Assembly: GCA_028673005.1 (NCBI GenBank)
Contig: CM054112.1
Span: forward strand, 192,437,518 to 192,501,517
Source: Tanypteryx hageni
Taxonomy: Eukaryota > Arthropoda > Insecta > Odonata > Petaluridae
Direction: 5' to 3'
Length of the DNA stretch: 64,000 bases
In this document: positions 26,501 through 41,500 of the stretch, in pieces
Numbering within the stretch: position 1 is the stretch's first letter
How the letters are laid out: each line of letters opens with the position of its first letter
Translations under genes and position numbers: made by a program
The notes under the pieces: generated by a model
What the model was told of the DNA's origin: nothing
The model's database searches: none
What the model saw: only the letters and a program-made list of their open reading frames with translations

Positions 26501-29500
26501 CAGAATTCGACGAAGGAGAAGATGCAGCCATAGCCCTCTCCTTGATCAAGGCCTTACGGCGTTCAGCTGCTGTTCCCATACTAGACATAAGTCGCTCCTT
26601 AGCCATCTGACGGGCATGGGCTGAATCAATAGGCCTTGGAACAGATGCTACGGCAATAGAACCACCACCACCTTCTACATCCGACCTATAAGGAACATAT
26701 AAAGTGCTTTGTAAATAATAGAATATTAAATTTCGCGATTTTCCGTCAAGCATTACCGTATTGACTCGTGTAATACCCACACTTTTGGGGGGTGTAAACA
26801 TTATATGAAATTTCTCCATTCATTTGTTACCTACTCAATATTGTGCTCCTGGCATGAGAAGGCGTTTCTTTTTGGTAGACTCAATATGCCGTGCATCTTA
26901 TTTCCCTGATTTTTAATCAAGGTATATCTCAAAAATGTGTGGAATAATATAATAAACATGATATTTATTACGTATTTGAAAAATTCTTTGCCAGCTATCA
27001 GTAGTAAACCTAAATCACGTAAATAGTCTATGTAAATAGACGTGTCAGAGTTCATTCTCACAGAAAATGTGGTGTAAGAGAAATAAACAACTGAACAGCA
27101 TATATTTTCATTAAATACAAATGCATTCTGTTAGACTCTTGTAAATCGTGACATTCTCAAAGCACATTTTACTGTAACAGAATTTTTTTTTGGGTTGAAT
27201 GTTATGCAATCCTAAAAGAAGGTACTTTTATTACTCTGTATAAAAGCAAAGAACACAATATTGCAATGGAAATTTCATTGAATAGATGTTGGAGTTGTTT
27301 GTTTGTGCTTTCTGAAAGCTAGAAGTGATACATTTTATGCACAGAAACATGAGAAACGCTTTTATGTAACCGAGTCATATTGCATCTAGCGACAGGCTTA
27401 TTTTTGGTATTGTGTGATGTCTGCGGGATTTATTTTGAGCATGATGTTGAGTTGATGTTTATTTCCGTAAAATTTGCTTTATCTGGGTGAAAAACGGCAG
27501 AGTGATTTTGCAAAATTAGTGAAAATTACTCATTTTAAATTAAATAACTTGAGAATGTGCAATGGCTCAAAACTGAACCTTTCTGCGAGATTAAGTAGCT
27601 AGACTCCAAAATAGGTTTTCAAGTTGTCTCTGTGTAATATAATGGCAATGGATGCCAATTTTTCATGATTACCTACTAAAAGTAATTTTTAGAAGTCACT
27701 TCTTAAATATTTGCTTTTTGCGGTAATTGTATTATCAAACTCAACTTCAGATAGATTATACAACTGATGTTGCCATAAAATATCAAAAGCAAAATTTCGG
27801 AAGTGCGAACATTACACGAATTTCAGTTTTTTCCAGATTTTTAGCTCTAAAAACGGGTGCAGGCATTACACAAGTAAATACAATAATTATTTTAACATAG
27901 TCTGAAGATTTACCAAGATAGCTATATAAATGATGCCTGAAAAATTCCACTTAAAAAACAAATCTAATAGTTTTGTAGTTTGACATTAGTTTTTAAAATT
28001 ATATTGTACATAAGTACCCATAAAACAAAACATTTACATGTGCACATAATTCTGTATTCATGCACGGCAATTACGAATAAACACAAGGGCTAAATTTTTC
28101 GATTCTATATAAAGACAACATTTCAGTACATCTACCTGTAAATATTGAATTTATCACTAACATGAAACAAAGCCACTCTAATTTGCATATCTTTAAATAA
28201 TTTCTAATAAATCTAATACAAACATTTTCAAAAGCTTACCCTTCAGAAAAGTATTCCAAATCATTGCGAGAACCAAATATGCTAAGCGTAGGCACCCTGC
28301 TTCCTAAACCTGAAGTTGTTCCATTAAGTACCACACCTCCATCTCCTCCACCATATCCAGTACCTCCTATACCTCCTCGGCCACATGCTCCTTTCCTTCT
28401 TAAAAGACCGTCTTTTCCTGGAACAAGTCCTAGAGTCTCAGCAAACTTTGTACGGCCTTTAATTCGCCTGGGAAGGCCACGGTGCTTTCTTGTGCGCCTT
28501 GACCTCCTCCCTCCCTAAAAATACATTAAATTAATATAATTTAGAAATAAAAGCATCCCCATAACATAAAGGCTCATGAGATGAAATTCAATGATTGTGT
28601 AGCATAAGTAAATTCATCAAATTTCACAATTGAAACAAACTGCAACAATATTTTCATCAAATAAAAATGTTAATAACCTAATTTTATGAGGTAAACAATC
28701 TTTTCATATTCTCCAATAACAATAAATGTTGAGAATGATTAACATCCTTTAATGTGCATGCAGAGATGATAATTATTTAAACATTAAATTATTAAATGAT
28801 CAAGATACTTTTGGAAGATAATTCTCCACAAAATTATTATCTTTCGGTAATTAAAGTAAAACATGCTCTGATTTGCATAAAATATGAAAAATAACAGAAC
28901 AATGACTTAGGTTAATAAATATAAAGTACACACAATTTTCCTGCGCTTGCGTGCCCTCCTCCTGGAGGTAGTGGTCACTTCCTCTTCCTCAACTTCTTCT
29001 TCTTCCTCTTCTCCATCTTTCCCTAAAATGGTGCGCTTCTTAGTAACTGTCTTCCTCTTCTTCCGGGTCATTGTCTTCTTTCGATAAACCTTTCTTTTCT
29101 TCTTCGTCGGTCTCTTTTGGGATGAACCAGCTGTTGCTCTTGAAGTTGATGGCTATGGTACACAGTTTTTATTCAATTACTAATGATACCAATACCTAAA
29201 TAGAATTTAAGTTTCAGGGGAAATTTAAATCTATGAATAAACAAAGAAGCAAATAAATATTAACAGTTATTAAAATTAAAAAATCCTATAAAGCATCATT
29301 ATTCATCACTTTAGTGGAAATTATAAGCCCTTGAAAATACTCAAGTGAATATGTATTAATTCAAATAACTATAAACACCAATAGATATAGACAAAAGCAA
29401 CTTTTCCACTCCATGTTTATACATCTCACAAGTAAAATAAACTTAAATCCAGATTTGGCATTAATACATAAAAATAATTTTTAAAATTTGTGCTAATACA

Positions 29501-32500
29501 AAAACGCCGTAAGTATTCTTACTCTGTTTGACATATTTTCAACCCATCTTCTTTCTGCTTCTAATTCTGCTAATTCTTCCATTGCTTCCAAATCATGACT
29601 GTTAATATTCCAAGTTCTCAAACCTCGTCGCCCCCTTTGCACACGAGCAATTCTCCTCAAATTACGCAGCACTCTTTGACTGGCACTAGTTCTTGGAAGT
29701 AAACGCTAAATCAATAGAAAGTGAAAATTTTCATCAATACTTTTTGACTGCAAACAATTTTTACAGCATGCAGCTAAAATAAATTTTATCTCTAAATTTT
29801 ATAATATGAAGTGCAACAACTATAATAAAAAGAAGATGAACCTATGGTATGAAATTGACTTTTTTCCATTGAACTTTTCATTAAACTGTCTAAATAAGCA
29901 TAAGAAAATACCATATTCACTGACATATACCCTATTTACTTGTATATCAGCCACACTTTTTTATTCAAATTTTTACTATAGAGAATATACAGGTATGCCC
30001 CAATTAATGTTGATTCAAAGTTACGTCACCTATCAATTAATACCTGTGTATTGATTTATGTAATTTTGACTCGAAGATATATCTTCAGAGGTTTAAGGTT
30101 CTTTAAAATTTTCGTTGCCAACATCCACAAGCAATTATCTGTTTAAAATAGTATACAGCAATCTAAATATTGACTTTCCTTTCAAATTCAGGACAATGAT
30201 CACTACATGATTTCGTAATATGTTGAATTTGAAGGGTTTTGTAATGAGGGAACCTAGTGATAAAAAAATTGGAAAATTTGAACGTGAAAAGCTCTAAACA
30301 ATTGGGCAGAGGAGCGATTTTTTCACGCCCAAGCCTACCGTGGAGCCACACGATGTCTGACTCTTAGTTTCCATCACTAGAATTTATCGTGATTATTTTG
30401 AATTTGTCATTTTAAGTGAAAGTATGATGCTCTTTCGTAGTAAATTTCATGCTGAATCCGATTATGCATATTATAGATTTCTAAAAATTGGGAAAATTAT
30501 TTAGTATTAGAGAAAATAAAAATATTGGCACGTTAACAATATTAATAATTTTAATTCACTTTTTTAATTGTCTTATATACTTAAACACTATTATCCTACA
30601 GAATAGGCCCCTTTTCTACTTAAATGATTAATAATTCTCTGCAGATAAGACCAGAGGAGGTTCGGAATATCGTGAGCCCTGGTGCAAAGCATGCATAAAA
30701 AATTTTTAATACCAAATTTCAATAAATAAAGCAATCTCTCTCACAATGACAGTGCTTCATATTTTTCCCAATTTTGATAAATGGTTGCACTTTATAAGTA
30801 AAGCAAATATATTTTAGAGAGCACGGGGCCTGGTGTGGTTGCACCGCCTCTAAATAAGACATACATGCTTTCTGATAACAGAACAATGTCTGTGCGATGA
30901 GAATCACCCTGTGGGGCCAGGTGATTATGTCCAAAATGTGGATTAGAAATAGAGCAGTGATCCTATTGCGGGTGACCCTAAGACACAGGCAGCACTGCTG
31001 TTTACACAGATGAGGAATTCTTGCCGACGTGGCCACCTAAAACTTTTCATTGAATCCATTAACTGCATTTTGTTCCATCTGAACTCGGACTCAGTTTGTC
31101 GACTATCTAGCACCAACACTGAGGGATTACTGCAATCGGTTGTGCCGAACTGTCCTAACTCTCCCCTCATACCATTGGTTCTTATGGGAAAAACTGCTTC
31201 GATTTACGTCGCACTTTCCAGGAACCCATCCCCGACGTAAACTGGGATATACCTGTATATGCAGCTCATAGGTGAGGAAAAATAATTGGAAAGTCTAAAA
31301 TGTGAAGTAACTGTTAAATTTCAATAAGAAAGTGGCAAATGGCTCTCATGATTTAATACAGAATACATGGCATATAACATTACATAATCTTTGCAACAAA
31401 TATGATAGAAATATTATAATTATCACTATTTAATGACAGAGTTATAAACAGTTCAGTTTTTCCTGGTGATAGCAGTGGGAATTGCTTGCTGAATAGTTCC
31501 GGATCATTCACCAAAATACATAATTATTATAAATAATAACTACATTTATATGGATTGATGCACAGCTAATGGTATTTATCGGTGATTTTCTGTCTGCTAG
31601 AATGTTCTATTATTTGCATTCCCAAGTTCACTATATTTTAAAGGTCACCTCTTAAAAACATGAGGTGCAGTTGTCATTCAAGCTCATTTCTTCCTAATAT
31701 TTTCTTGAAAAATAAGGGTGTGGCTTATTTGTGAAGAAACATGATAATTCTTCAGCTATTTTTTATGATGGAAAAGTTTTGTGAATCAAAACGTAAATCA
31801 TAAAAAAGAAACAAACCATGCTTCTTGTTGCTCTAATTCCACGTCTGTTGGTCTCAGCACCAGTGCATGCTGGACAGAACCATTCCTCAATGGGGACTGA
31901 GGTCAAAGGTGGGACAAGACAATCTAGATGATAACCTCGGTCACAGCCATCACATAACAATAGGGAGTCCTCTCTGTCTCCACTTCCACAAACCTACGGC
32001 AGAGAGTATACTCATAATATAAATTCTTATTTTTTTAGAGTACTTCATGGTCACAAAATTTTATGTAGGCTAATCAATGATGCATAATTGTATATTCTGG
32101 ACAATTCTATGACATAGCTTATTAAATTTTTTCTTATTCAACCGTGAATACTGCTCATTAATTCCTGGAATGAAAATGATAGCAGCTTGTTTCTTTCATT
32201 CAACAAAATAAATCATATAATTATCAGAAATATCCTTAAAACAAATTAATGAGTATGATCCAGGAAAACCAAGCTGATTACCAAGAAAAATTAATTGAAT
32301 ATCTTGGGGATTATTTTGAGTTACAGTAAAAACAATACTTTCTCATAATGGTACACCAAAAATACATCATAAAGATGAAAGAACAAAACAAAACTTTCAT
32401 GCATGGCTGGCTTCACACAACAATTGGTCATGGTATACCTTATCAGTCAGAAGACTGCATTGATAATGTAGGCACAGTGGCGTAGCTAGGCTTTCCTTCG

Positions 32501-35500
32501 GCCAGGGGCAAGTCACAGATATGCACCCTGTACAGTTTTTTAGACAAACATAATGTGAGGAAAGTGATGGAAACCAAAGCATACTAAACTAGCATTTTAA
32601 TTCAGCATATATTATAATATAATTGAGGGATGGGACAGTTCCACCTTTTCCTGGTTCCGGTTATATTAATCTGATCCCAGTTTTCGGTTTCGGTTGTTAG
32701 GTTAGAAGTGCTATTTGATATACCATGGGAAAGTCTAGCTTTATAATAGTTGCATATAGCGTATTTGTCATTTGTACTGTCAATTCTGAAGTTGTTCCAA
32801 ACGTCCGGCATGGTTTTATTGTTAGGGTTCACAATAAATCGGTTAAATTTAAAAATTATCCTTGGGGTATCTATTCAAAATTACTACACAACAAAATAAA
32901 ACTTATTTCTGTTAATAAGTTATAGTAAAACTTCAAACTGATGGATTTGACTCAAAATATTGCTTGAATTTTTACATTATAAAATCATGCAGCAGCGAAC
33001 CAAATATTGAATACTGGAAGTTCGATACCCATCATTCATTTTTTAAATATTTTTGCGGAACTATCGTTCGTTGAACTGAGTCGCAGTCCTGATTTTTGTA
33101 CGCACTACAAAGCTCTTTTAAAGGAAATTCAGACTTGCTCATCCCGTTTAAAACTGATAACACATCCAGCATAAAAATTCATTTTACCTCGTAGTTAACG
33201 AACAACTTCTATCATCGATATATGTATCGAAAATCGAATGCTGTCGTGGAAAAATATGGCAGAGTGAGGCAGTCGCTTTTCGGTTAGTGTCTGCTTCGGG
33301 GATGCAATCATTTTTAGGTGTTCTTTACAATAAATGAAAAAAGAACGCCTTATGTTCAGGTCATGTCTGTCCATCTGTCCTCATATTTCATCTCAGAAAC
33401 TACTGGGCGGATGTTGATGAAATTTTGTATTTAGGACATAGGGGCAAAGAAACTAAGAAAATTACATAAATAGTTTACGTGTCCTAATCAGGAGTGCCAC
33501 TTTACAGGTGACAAAAAATCATCTTTTCTTTATAACTCATACAATATAATTTATAACGAAAAAGTCTTTACAGAACTTCGTAGAACTAATCAAATAACAT
33601 ATGTTTTGTTCACTACATTTTTATCAAATAATTAGCCGAATTCGAGAAAATCAAACGAGAAAGTCGTAATTCACTTAGGACCCATTTTATTTGTTGTCAA
33701 CGAAAACAATCTTCGTGACGACTAATGTACACAATAACTGCTGTAAATAACTAATTAATTTAATTTTTTCATGCACACGCAACATTTGGAAAATGGATAA
33801 TATACGACGAAGAAATAAATGTAAATAAGTCTATTTTTTTAATGTTTAGACAGTGTTTGCAGGTGAAAAGAAATGGGTAATTTACGACAAAGGAATGAAC
33901 GTGAACATAAAGATTACATTACTACTATTCCAGTGAGGTAAGTTTGAAATAATTGTCAATTGTTTTATTAATTACAACTGAGTAGGAAATTAGTCAGTGA
34001 ATAAAAAATTCGACATTTTCTTGGCATCGCTACAGGCATTTCAGTTCGTAGACATTATACTAAGCTATTAACATTTATCTTTTGTGACATGACTGTATAA
34101 ATCGTAAAGAACACTTCTGTATCGCGTGTCTACACGAATGATGTGTGGATCTTTCCATGCTTTTTACTAAAATAAGGATCAGAATCGAAGAACCGGATTA
34201 TAAAGTCGGTTTCAGTTATTTTTGTTCAAGAGAGAACCGGCAGAACCGAGGAATCGATTGTCCCATCCCTAATATTATTATTATTTATAAAAAGAACATT
34301 AATTTTTGGTTCATGAGTTTGCACACCTTCAGCCCTGTGCGTAGGGGCAACTGCCCCCCTCTGCTCCCCCCCTCACTACGCCACTGTGTAGGCATAAATT
34401 AAGGCTCATTCGTTCTTCACTAGCCAGTTCTTTCCTCTTAGCATATTCACAATGTAAGACATTTTTATTGTTTTTCGCCAGGGAAAAAATTAATTTTTTA
34501 ATTCACATATAATAATGCATTTTTCACACTTTATTGTAGATGATAGCATTTATGATGGTTATATTTATCTCCTGTCTAAGCAATCCTCTATTCATCTGTC
34601 TGTCCATCTGTTTGTTTGTCCACACGAATACTTCCACTTGAATTTTTCATGTTAATGAAGTTCAGGAACTTTTATGGAATGTACTAAAACAGTGCATTGA
34701 AAATTGTTAAAAGAGTCGAGGTATTTATTTATTAATCGGGATTAATTTTACATAAAAGTGTTGCAGGTTGCAGAGATGCCAAGGTAAGCTAAAATAAACC
34801 GACTCTAGGAACTTGTAAACCAATTTCATTTGCATCTGTTATGGCCTACAAGTTTTAGATGGACGTATCCTGCATTCAAGGTTGGATTTTGGATGAAAAA
34901 TGTGTGTGAAACTGGAATAAAAGTTTTCTCTAAACGCATGTGCCTCTTGCTCCTCCGAAGTACCACACAGGCCCAACCACAGAGGGGGGCTTTTAACACT
35001 GAATTGGGACGTTGCAGGACATAATTGCTGCATGAGGGTTTATTGTTCATCAGTGGTGGGGTTGTCCCTTCTTGCACGTGTTTGAGTCTTCTCATTTTTA
35101 ATCATCTCCAACTTTGAAAACTGGTGTCTAAGAATTATTGTTGGTACATACGCAAATTGGTTCTTGCGAATTTTACATAAATAAATGTAAACTGTTCATG
35201 CTCAAAATAAATCCCCGTGTCAAATCCCTCAGGGATCACACAATACCAAAAATAAACCGGTCACTAGACACACTGCGACCAGGTTACATAGAAGTGTTTA
35301 TCACGTTTCTGTAGATAAAATGTATCACTTATAGCTTTCAGAAAGCACAAACGAACAACTATAAGTTATTTCCATCGCAAGATTGTGTTCCTTGCTTTTA
35401 TAAAGAGTAATAAAAGTATGTACATATATTCTTTTAGGATTGGGCAACTTAAAATGAACCCAAATAAATGCACTTGGGGTAAAATGTGATTTGAGCATGC

Positions 35501-38500
35501 ACGAATTAAAAGGCAATCTAACAGAATTCGTTTGTTTTTAATAAAAATATATGCAATTGAGTTGTTTATTTCTCTTACATCACCTTGTCTATGAGAATGA
35601 ATGACACTCTTCTATTTACATAGAATATTTACGTGATTTAGGTGTGCTACTGACAGCTGGCAAGGAATTTTTTAAAAATGCCTGATAAATATCGTACTTA
35701 TTATATTATTCTACGCATTTTAAAAAAATACCTTGTTATAAATCGGGGAAATAAAATGCATGGCATATTGTGCCTACCGAATAAAATGCATACTCATCTC
35801 ACCCCAGGCACGCAGTGTTACTAGACGGTTCGCGGGTGGCCTACCCTCAAAAGAAGAAGGGGTAAATATTGTGTTATGTCCGCACCCCCTTTTTTGATGG
35901 GAACTTGTGGGAAAAAAGTGCAGGTATTACATGAGTAAATATGGTACCTCGTTTTCTTGACTTTAAATTAGTATATGAAAATGACCTATCATTATATAAA
36001 TTGCAAGATAAAAATAGTCATATTTCTGAAGAGTAAAAATCAACTGGGTTAAGTTCTATGTTAAAAAATGTTCGTTTAGCGCAAATTCTGATAGCGCACA
36101 GATGTCTCGGAATTCCTCTCATGCGCTAAGCGAGGCATGCCTGTCCTGATTGATTACATTTTCATTAAGTATCCTATTTAGAGAAATAAAGGCAGCTTTA
36201 TACAGGGCGAAGGATTGCATGGAAGAAAGTCTGAATGGAAAAGATTGGGCCGGCGTAAAGAGGAGAAAGGTCAGTCCAAAACTTTTTCCTGTTCAATTCT
36301 TTTCAATAATTTACATATAGTACTTTTAGTTTTTCTGCACCCAGAAAAATAAAGAGGAGTAAAAGACAAAGAAACTGATGTATAATTAGACAAAGCTTTA
36401 ATCCAAAAATTACTTGTCTGCAAATAGATTTTGGGAAAGATTTGGATAATGATATGCCATATAATTGGTAGATATGCTCAATGAATGGAAAAACCAAAAT
36501 ATATCATTATACAGTAAAACCTCTCATTAACGAACATCAAGGGACGCAATTTTTCGTCTATTCGTTATTCGGAAATTCGTTGATCAGAGGTTATTGGGTG
36601 TTGCATAACTTCAGGGGCGCATTGTCTGTTAGATTATACGGGAGCAACGGGGTTATCCAAATGAAGGCATATGCGCAGATACGGCGTAACTCTACTAAAA
36701 TACGCCCATTTTCAGGAAACGGTATCACATAAGTTGACGATATTCAAAATGCGCCCGCAATGTTTAATAACTAGCCATATTGATTTGAAGCTCCGACGAC
36801 ACAATGGGCCACTTTCATTCATCTCCTTTTGCAATGTTTGACAGTGGCAAGCACCAAATAACTGATATGCAGTGTTATTTTTTCTAGCATTGATGGGCAG
36901 GTTTTGCACGAAAACATCCTCTGCAATTTTTTATTATGCGACTTTTTTCGAGGTTGAAATGCATGAAACTCGCTGAGCCTATCCTAAAGCATCTGTTGAG
37001 TCGCTAAGTTTATAAAAAATATTGACAGCAACGCCACTTTTTAACACCCATTAATAAACTACTATTTGACCACCACGGCGCGGGTTGCAAATATTTCAAA
37101 ACGAAATGAATGAAAGCAGCATTTTCCTCATAAGAAAGCACTAACTGTCGTTGGCACTCCAAATCAAGACTCCGATCAATATTTTTCACTAACCTTCTTA
37201 ACAACACTCCAGCTCCGTCTCTGACGAATAAATTAACTATCACAAAAAAGTGTATAGGAACCACCTCACCACGATACGTACCTCATTGCTACGATCTTTC
37301 GTTGAAATTCCCTTTAAATGGATTAGGGGATTAATTTAATCGGGAACGATTTCAAATACAACACTTTTTTAAAAGATCTATTTAAAATACATCAACATTT
37401 TTTAATAAACAAATCTATTTTTTCTGTTTCAAATTCTTTGTGAATTCTCAGGAAACGGCAGTCTCCACTTCCCTAAAAGCATGCATAGCGGCATCACTAC
37501 AACTCTCGGACGAGATTGTTACTGGTGCGAGAATGCCAGAAACACAGGAAATACGTCATCATGCTAGAAAACATGCTATGATTGGCTTGATGTAAGCTTA
37601 ACGCTAATTGGCGCATTGGCGACTGTTTTAAATCGTTTTCCGTACGTAAAAAAATGTTTAGCGAGCAAAATTTCGTTCTAAAGAGGTAAATATAAATGGA
37701 AGTGATGTCTTTTTCTTTTGTTGTTCGGAAGTTCGTAGTAAAGAGGTTATAATTAGGGATTTTGTATACAAATTTGGCGAGACCGCCGTCAATTGTTCGC
37801 TATCCGGAGGTCTTCGCTATAAAGGGGTTCGTAAGGTAGAGGTTTTACTGTATTGGTGATATCTCTGGATGTAAAAGGCAAGGTCATCTCCAACTCAAAA
37901 TTCCCCTTGGCTCAATTCCTCATGCTTCTTGTTGGATGAAGAAAATTTAGAAATAATAATTGGGAAAGAAAAACTTCATTATCACGAATACATCAAAATT
38001 TTCATATAACTCATTTCAATTTCAACTCAATTTCAATTTCTGGGTAAGTTACGAAGTATTAGCAGAAGCAAGGTCTATTTTGCTGTTTTAATGCTAAGTA
38101 GGCCTGACCATAAGAGAGAAGAAAGCATTTAAACTGTCTAATAGCAGTAAAATAATAACTATGGAAATTCCTTATCCAATTCCGTAGGTATAACTGAACA
38201 AATGAAAAAAAGAGGTTGCTTTGAACATAACTAGTGCTCTCTACCTCAGAGGTATAATTTCTATTTTTCAAACTTTATAAATTAACATGAGACTAAATTT
38301 GAATATTTCATGCATCAACAGGAACAAAGTTTACATATACACAATGAAATGCAAAATTAAATTAAATGGCTCAAATTTGATAATGCATAGAATATTACCA
38401 AAAAGATAGCTTATAATGGCAATTAGCATAATAAATAAAATTTTTACCATAAAAAGTTCTGTAACTTGAACCAACCTCACAATATGTTGGATCTTCCTCT

Positions 38501-41500
38501 ATTTGTGAAATCACAGTTACATCATCATCTTCCCGAGTACCAGATGCAAATGACTTTTTGGGTAAAGGCAGTCGTCGTAATTCTTTCCCACCAACACCAT
38601 CTAACACAACAATTTCAGAAAACTCATGGCGATCCACTGGACAGGTGTTCACATTCTACAATGTTAAGTGTAAAAGAAAAGCTTTTAATAGCAACTTAGA
38701 GTTGTAAGTAACAAAAATACAGGCAAGTTGACAAATTATAAAACATAGTTAGTTTATTGATGCTAACAAAAAATCAAAACAAACTACAAAATTTCTCTTT
38801 TCAGTTATGATACCTGCTCAAAAGTACAATTCTACATTTATAAATATCTTCCATTTACTTAGTTTACACCTTGGTGGACAAAAAGGCTACAGCTCTCGTA
38901 ATTACATCACTGCATAGAGGTAAGATGGGAATATTAGTCACAATTTTTAATTTTAAATAATTACCTACAAAGATACAATACTAACTTAAGTTGTAATGAA
39001 AACTTTAGCATCCAAAGGAACACTTAGATATGTTAGCGAGTTCCTAGAATAATTCACCAAAACTCAAGTCTGGAAATATGTTAATATGAGTAGTCAGTAC
39101 TTGAATACTGCAAGTGCTTAAAAAAATACCATTCACCAAGATCTAAACTCCTAAATAAACAAACGCGATCTCCAGAGCAACAGCACTTCAGTCACATGGA
39201 GCCAATATGTATTAAATAATAAATTCTATGAGTAATAGCAGTATACTTATAATTTTCCATAAAATTAAGGCAACTATCCGTAATTTCCAAATTCTCTGGG
39301 AATGGGTTCTTGTCCAAGTTTTCATATTTCAAGTTTCGTGACTCATGAGCACTGCATGAGCAATAAGAATAATCATCATTAAGGCTATACCCTATACATT
39401 AAATTAATGGAAAAATTAGGATATTTTCTGTATTATGGCATCATCATCCATGCCTTTAGCATGCATTTGGATAAAAAATATTGAGAAATAGGTATGAATC
39501 CATTATATTTAACAATTGAAAAGAGTTAAAATTTCTCGAAAAACTATGAAACACAACATTAAAATACTTTTCACATTTTACATTCACTGCTATTAGCGTT
39601 GCTTCTCCTATTGTGATCCATTATAGCCCTGGAGAAAAACAAACCTATTTGCTCCTTCATACAGTCGATAACCCAAATTTAATCATCATGTTTCTGCTTT
39701 CAGTATTACGTGAGAATTGCAGTTATCTATGATACCCTCAATCACAGTGCGTGATGCAATAAGTGTTTTGGATAGAGTAAAATCTTACAAATTAATGGAA
39801 GAAAATATTGGTGATGATGTTTTCATAATATTAGAAATTAAAATTATATACTTATATGCTTGTGGGAATAAACTTGAGGTCATTGCCATAGTATTTTAAG
39901 ATTTTCATTGTTGAAAAGAAGAATAAATTCACACTTTTTTTCCGATTAAAAGCTGATATTTATGCTTATTCTGTATGCATTTGAATTCTACCTTCAAAAA
40001 TCAAGAACTGCAATTTTTCACATAGACAACTATTCTTGTCGTGAATTCGTGTCTCATTTTTAAGTAATTTAAAAATGCATTTTTAGAAAGCCTTGCACTG
40101 AATCCCATGCTTTTCTTATGGGGTATTGAAATGGAACAATGGGGTTAAAAAGACCCCTTAAATATGAACTTTTTTGTGATTTTCGATTTTTCTCATCGGT
40201 TGTGCCATTTTTGGTGATTATAAATATATGGCAGGCCACATATCACAATAACAAGCATACACTTTTAGTTGCACAATAAAAGTACATGCCTGAGATGGTA
40301 TATTTAATTAAAAACAAATTATCACACGACTGATAAATACTAAACATTATATACTGATTTTTTTATTTCTATGTTATTTCATGATAGTCTAGCCCACACT
40401 TCTTCATTCACCCGCTGGGAATAGAAAAAAAAGGAATGAGAGGAGTGCGCATTTCAGGCTTCGTATGGCCCATATATTTGAGACCCCTGTTCTACTTTTT
40501 GCTTTCTCTAGTTTTACAATAACTTCAATTTTCCATAAACCATTTTTCTTATAAAGAAATACTTTAAATTATAGAATATTACTACTATAATTTGTACACA
40601 AGAATATAATATTGAAATAACTAACATGATAGTCAGAACATTATAAATGATTAAGGGTAACTATGCAAGTTTTTAACATGTACAGCAAAACTTATTTCTG
40701 TAATCAATAAAAATATTACTTTATCTCCAATAAAAATTAGATATCTCCCCTTCCTGCTAAAAGAATTAGTACATTACCAACATTTTTGTGACTAATCCTA
40801 CTGACAATGATATCTTAGATGTCAAGTACTTTTAGGTTACAAAAATTTTCCGGTACTGCAGAGCATTTTTCTTTTCTTCTCTTTTATCTTAAATCTAGTG
40901 TATTTGAGAGTATTTGTGTAACCAGGTCTCTGGAGAGGAGTAATATCCCCTAAACCTGTTTGTACTGTAGGTGTTCATGTGACATTGGTCCCTGGTGTGG
41001 AGCAGCTTCCTCTAAACTGATGTGTTTTTTGGACCCTGGCACAGTTTAATCACCCGTAAACCTGTAAGTACATGTTGTTTCTTTCCTCTTAACTTCTTTT
41101 CTCTACATTCCCTCTCCAACCTTCAACTGTTTCACACCCAGTGGCAGCCGCTGGCATAGAGCCATGGCCCTACCAAAATTCACAGAAAGAAAAAAGCACT
41201 ATAAATAATTGTTTTTGAGCAGATTGATTTCATTTTTGTGTCTTGAATAAGTTTAATTTGTCATGAAGCAGCACAATACTCTGGTCGGTAAGAGAATTTA
41301 TGGGAGGAGTGGGCAGTGAGTTCCCCCACTCGAACAGGGCCACCGCCTAGCTGGCTCAGTCACAAGATGTGGAATGCATGCGCACTGCATGCTTTTCTCC
41401 CCATCTCCTACCCTCTCCCACACTTGAGAATATCTACCGTTGGGACCAAGTTCAGTTTGGCTCGGCTGGCCTTCAAGCTAGCAGGTTGATGTAGTATTGG

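Noticed and set aside
26686..26819. Extra 45 codons at the start of PHRF1 exon 10
   Set aside because: They lie upstream of a TATAG acceptor in phase with exon 9 and run into the end of a transposon.
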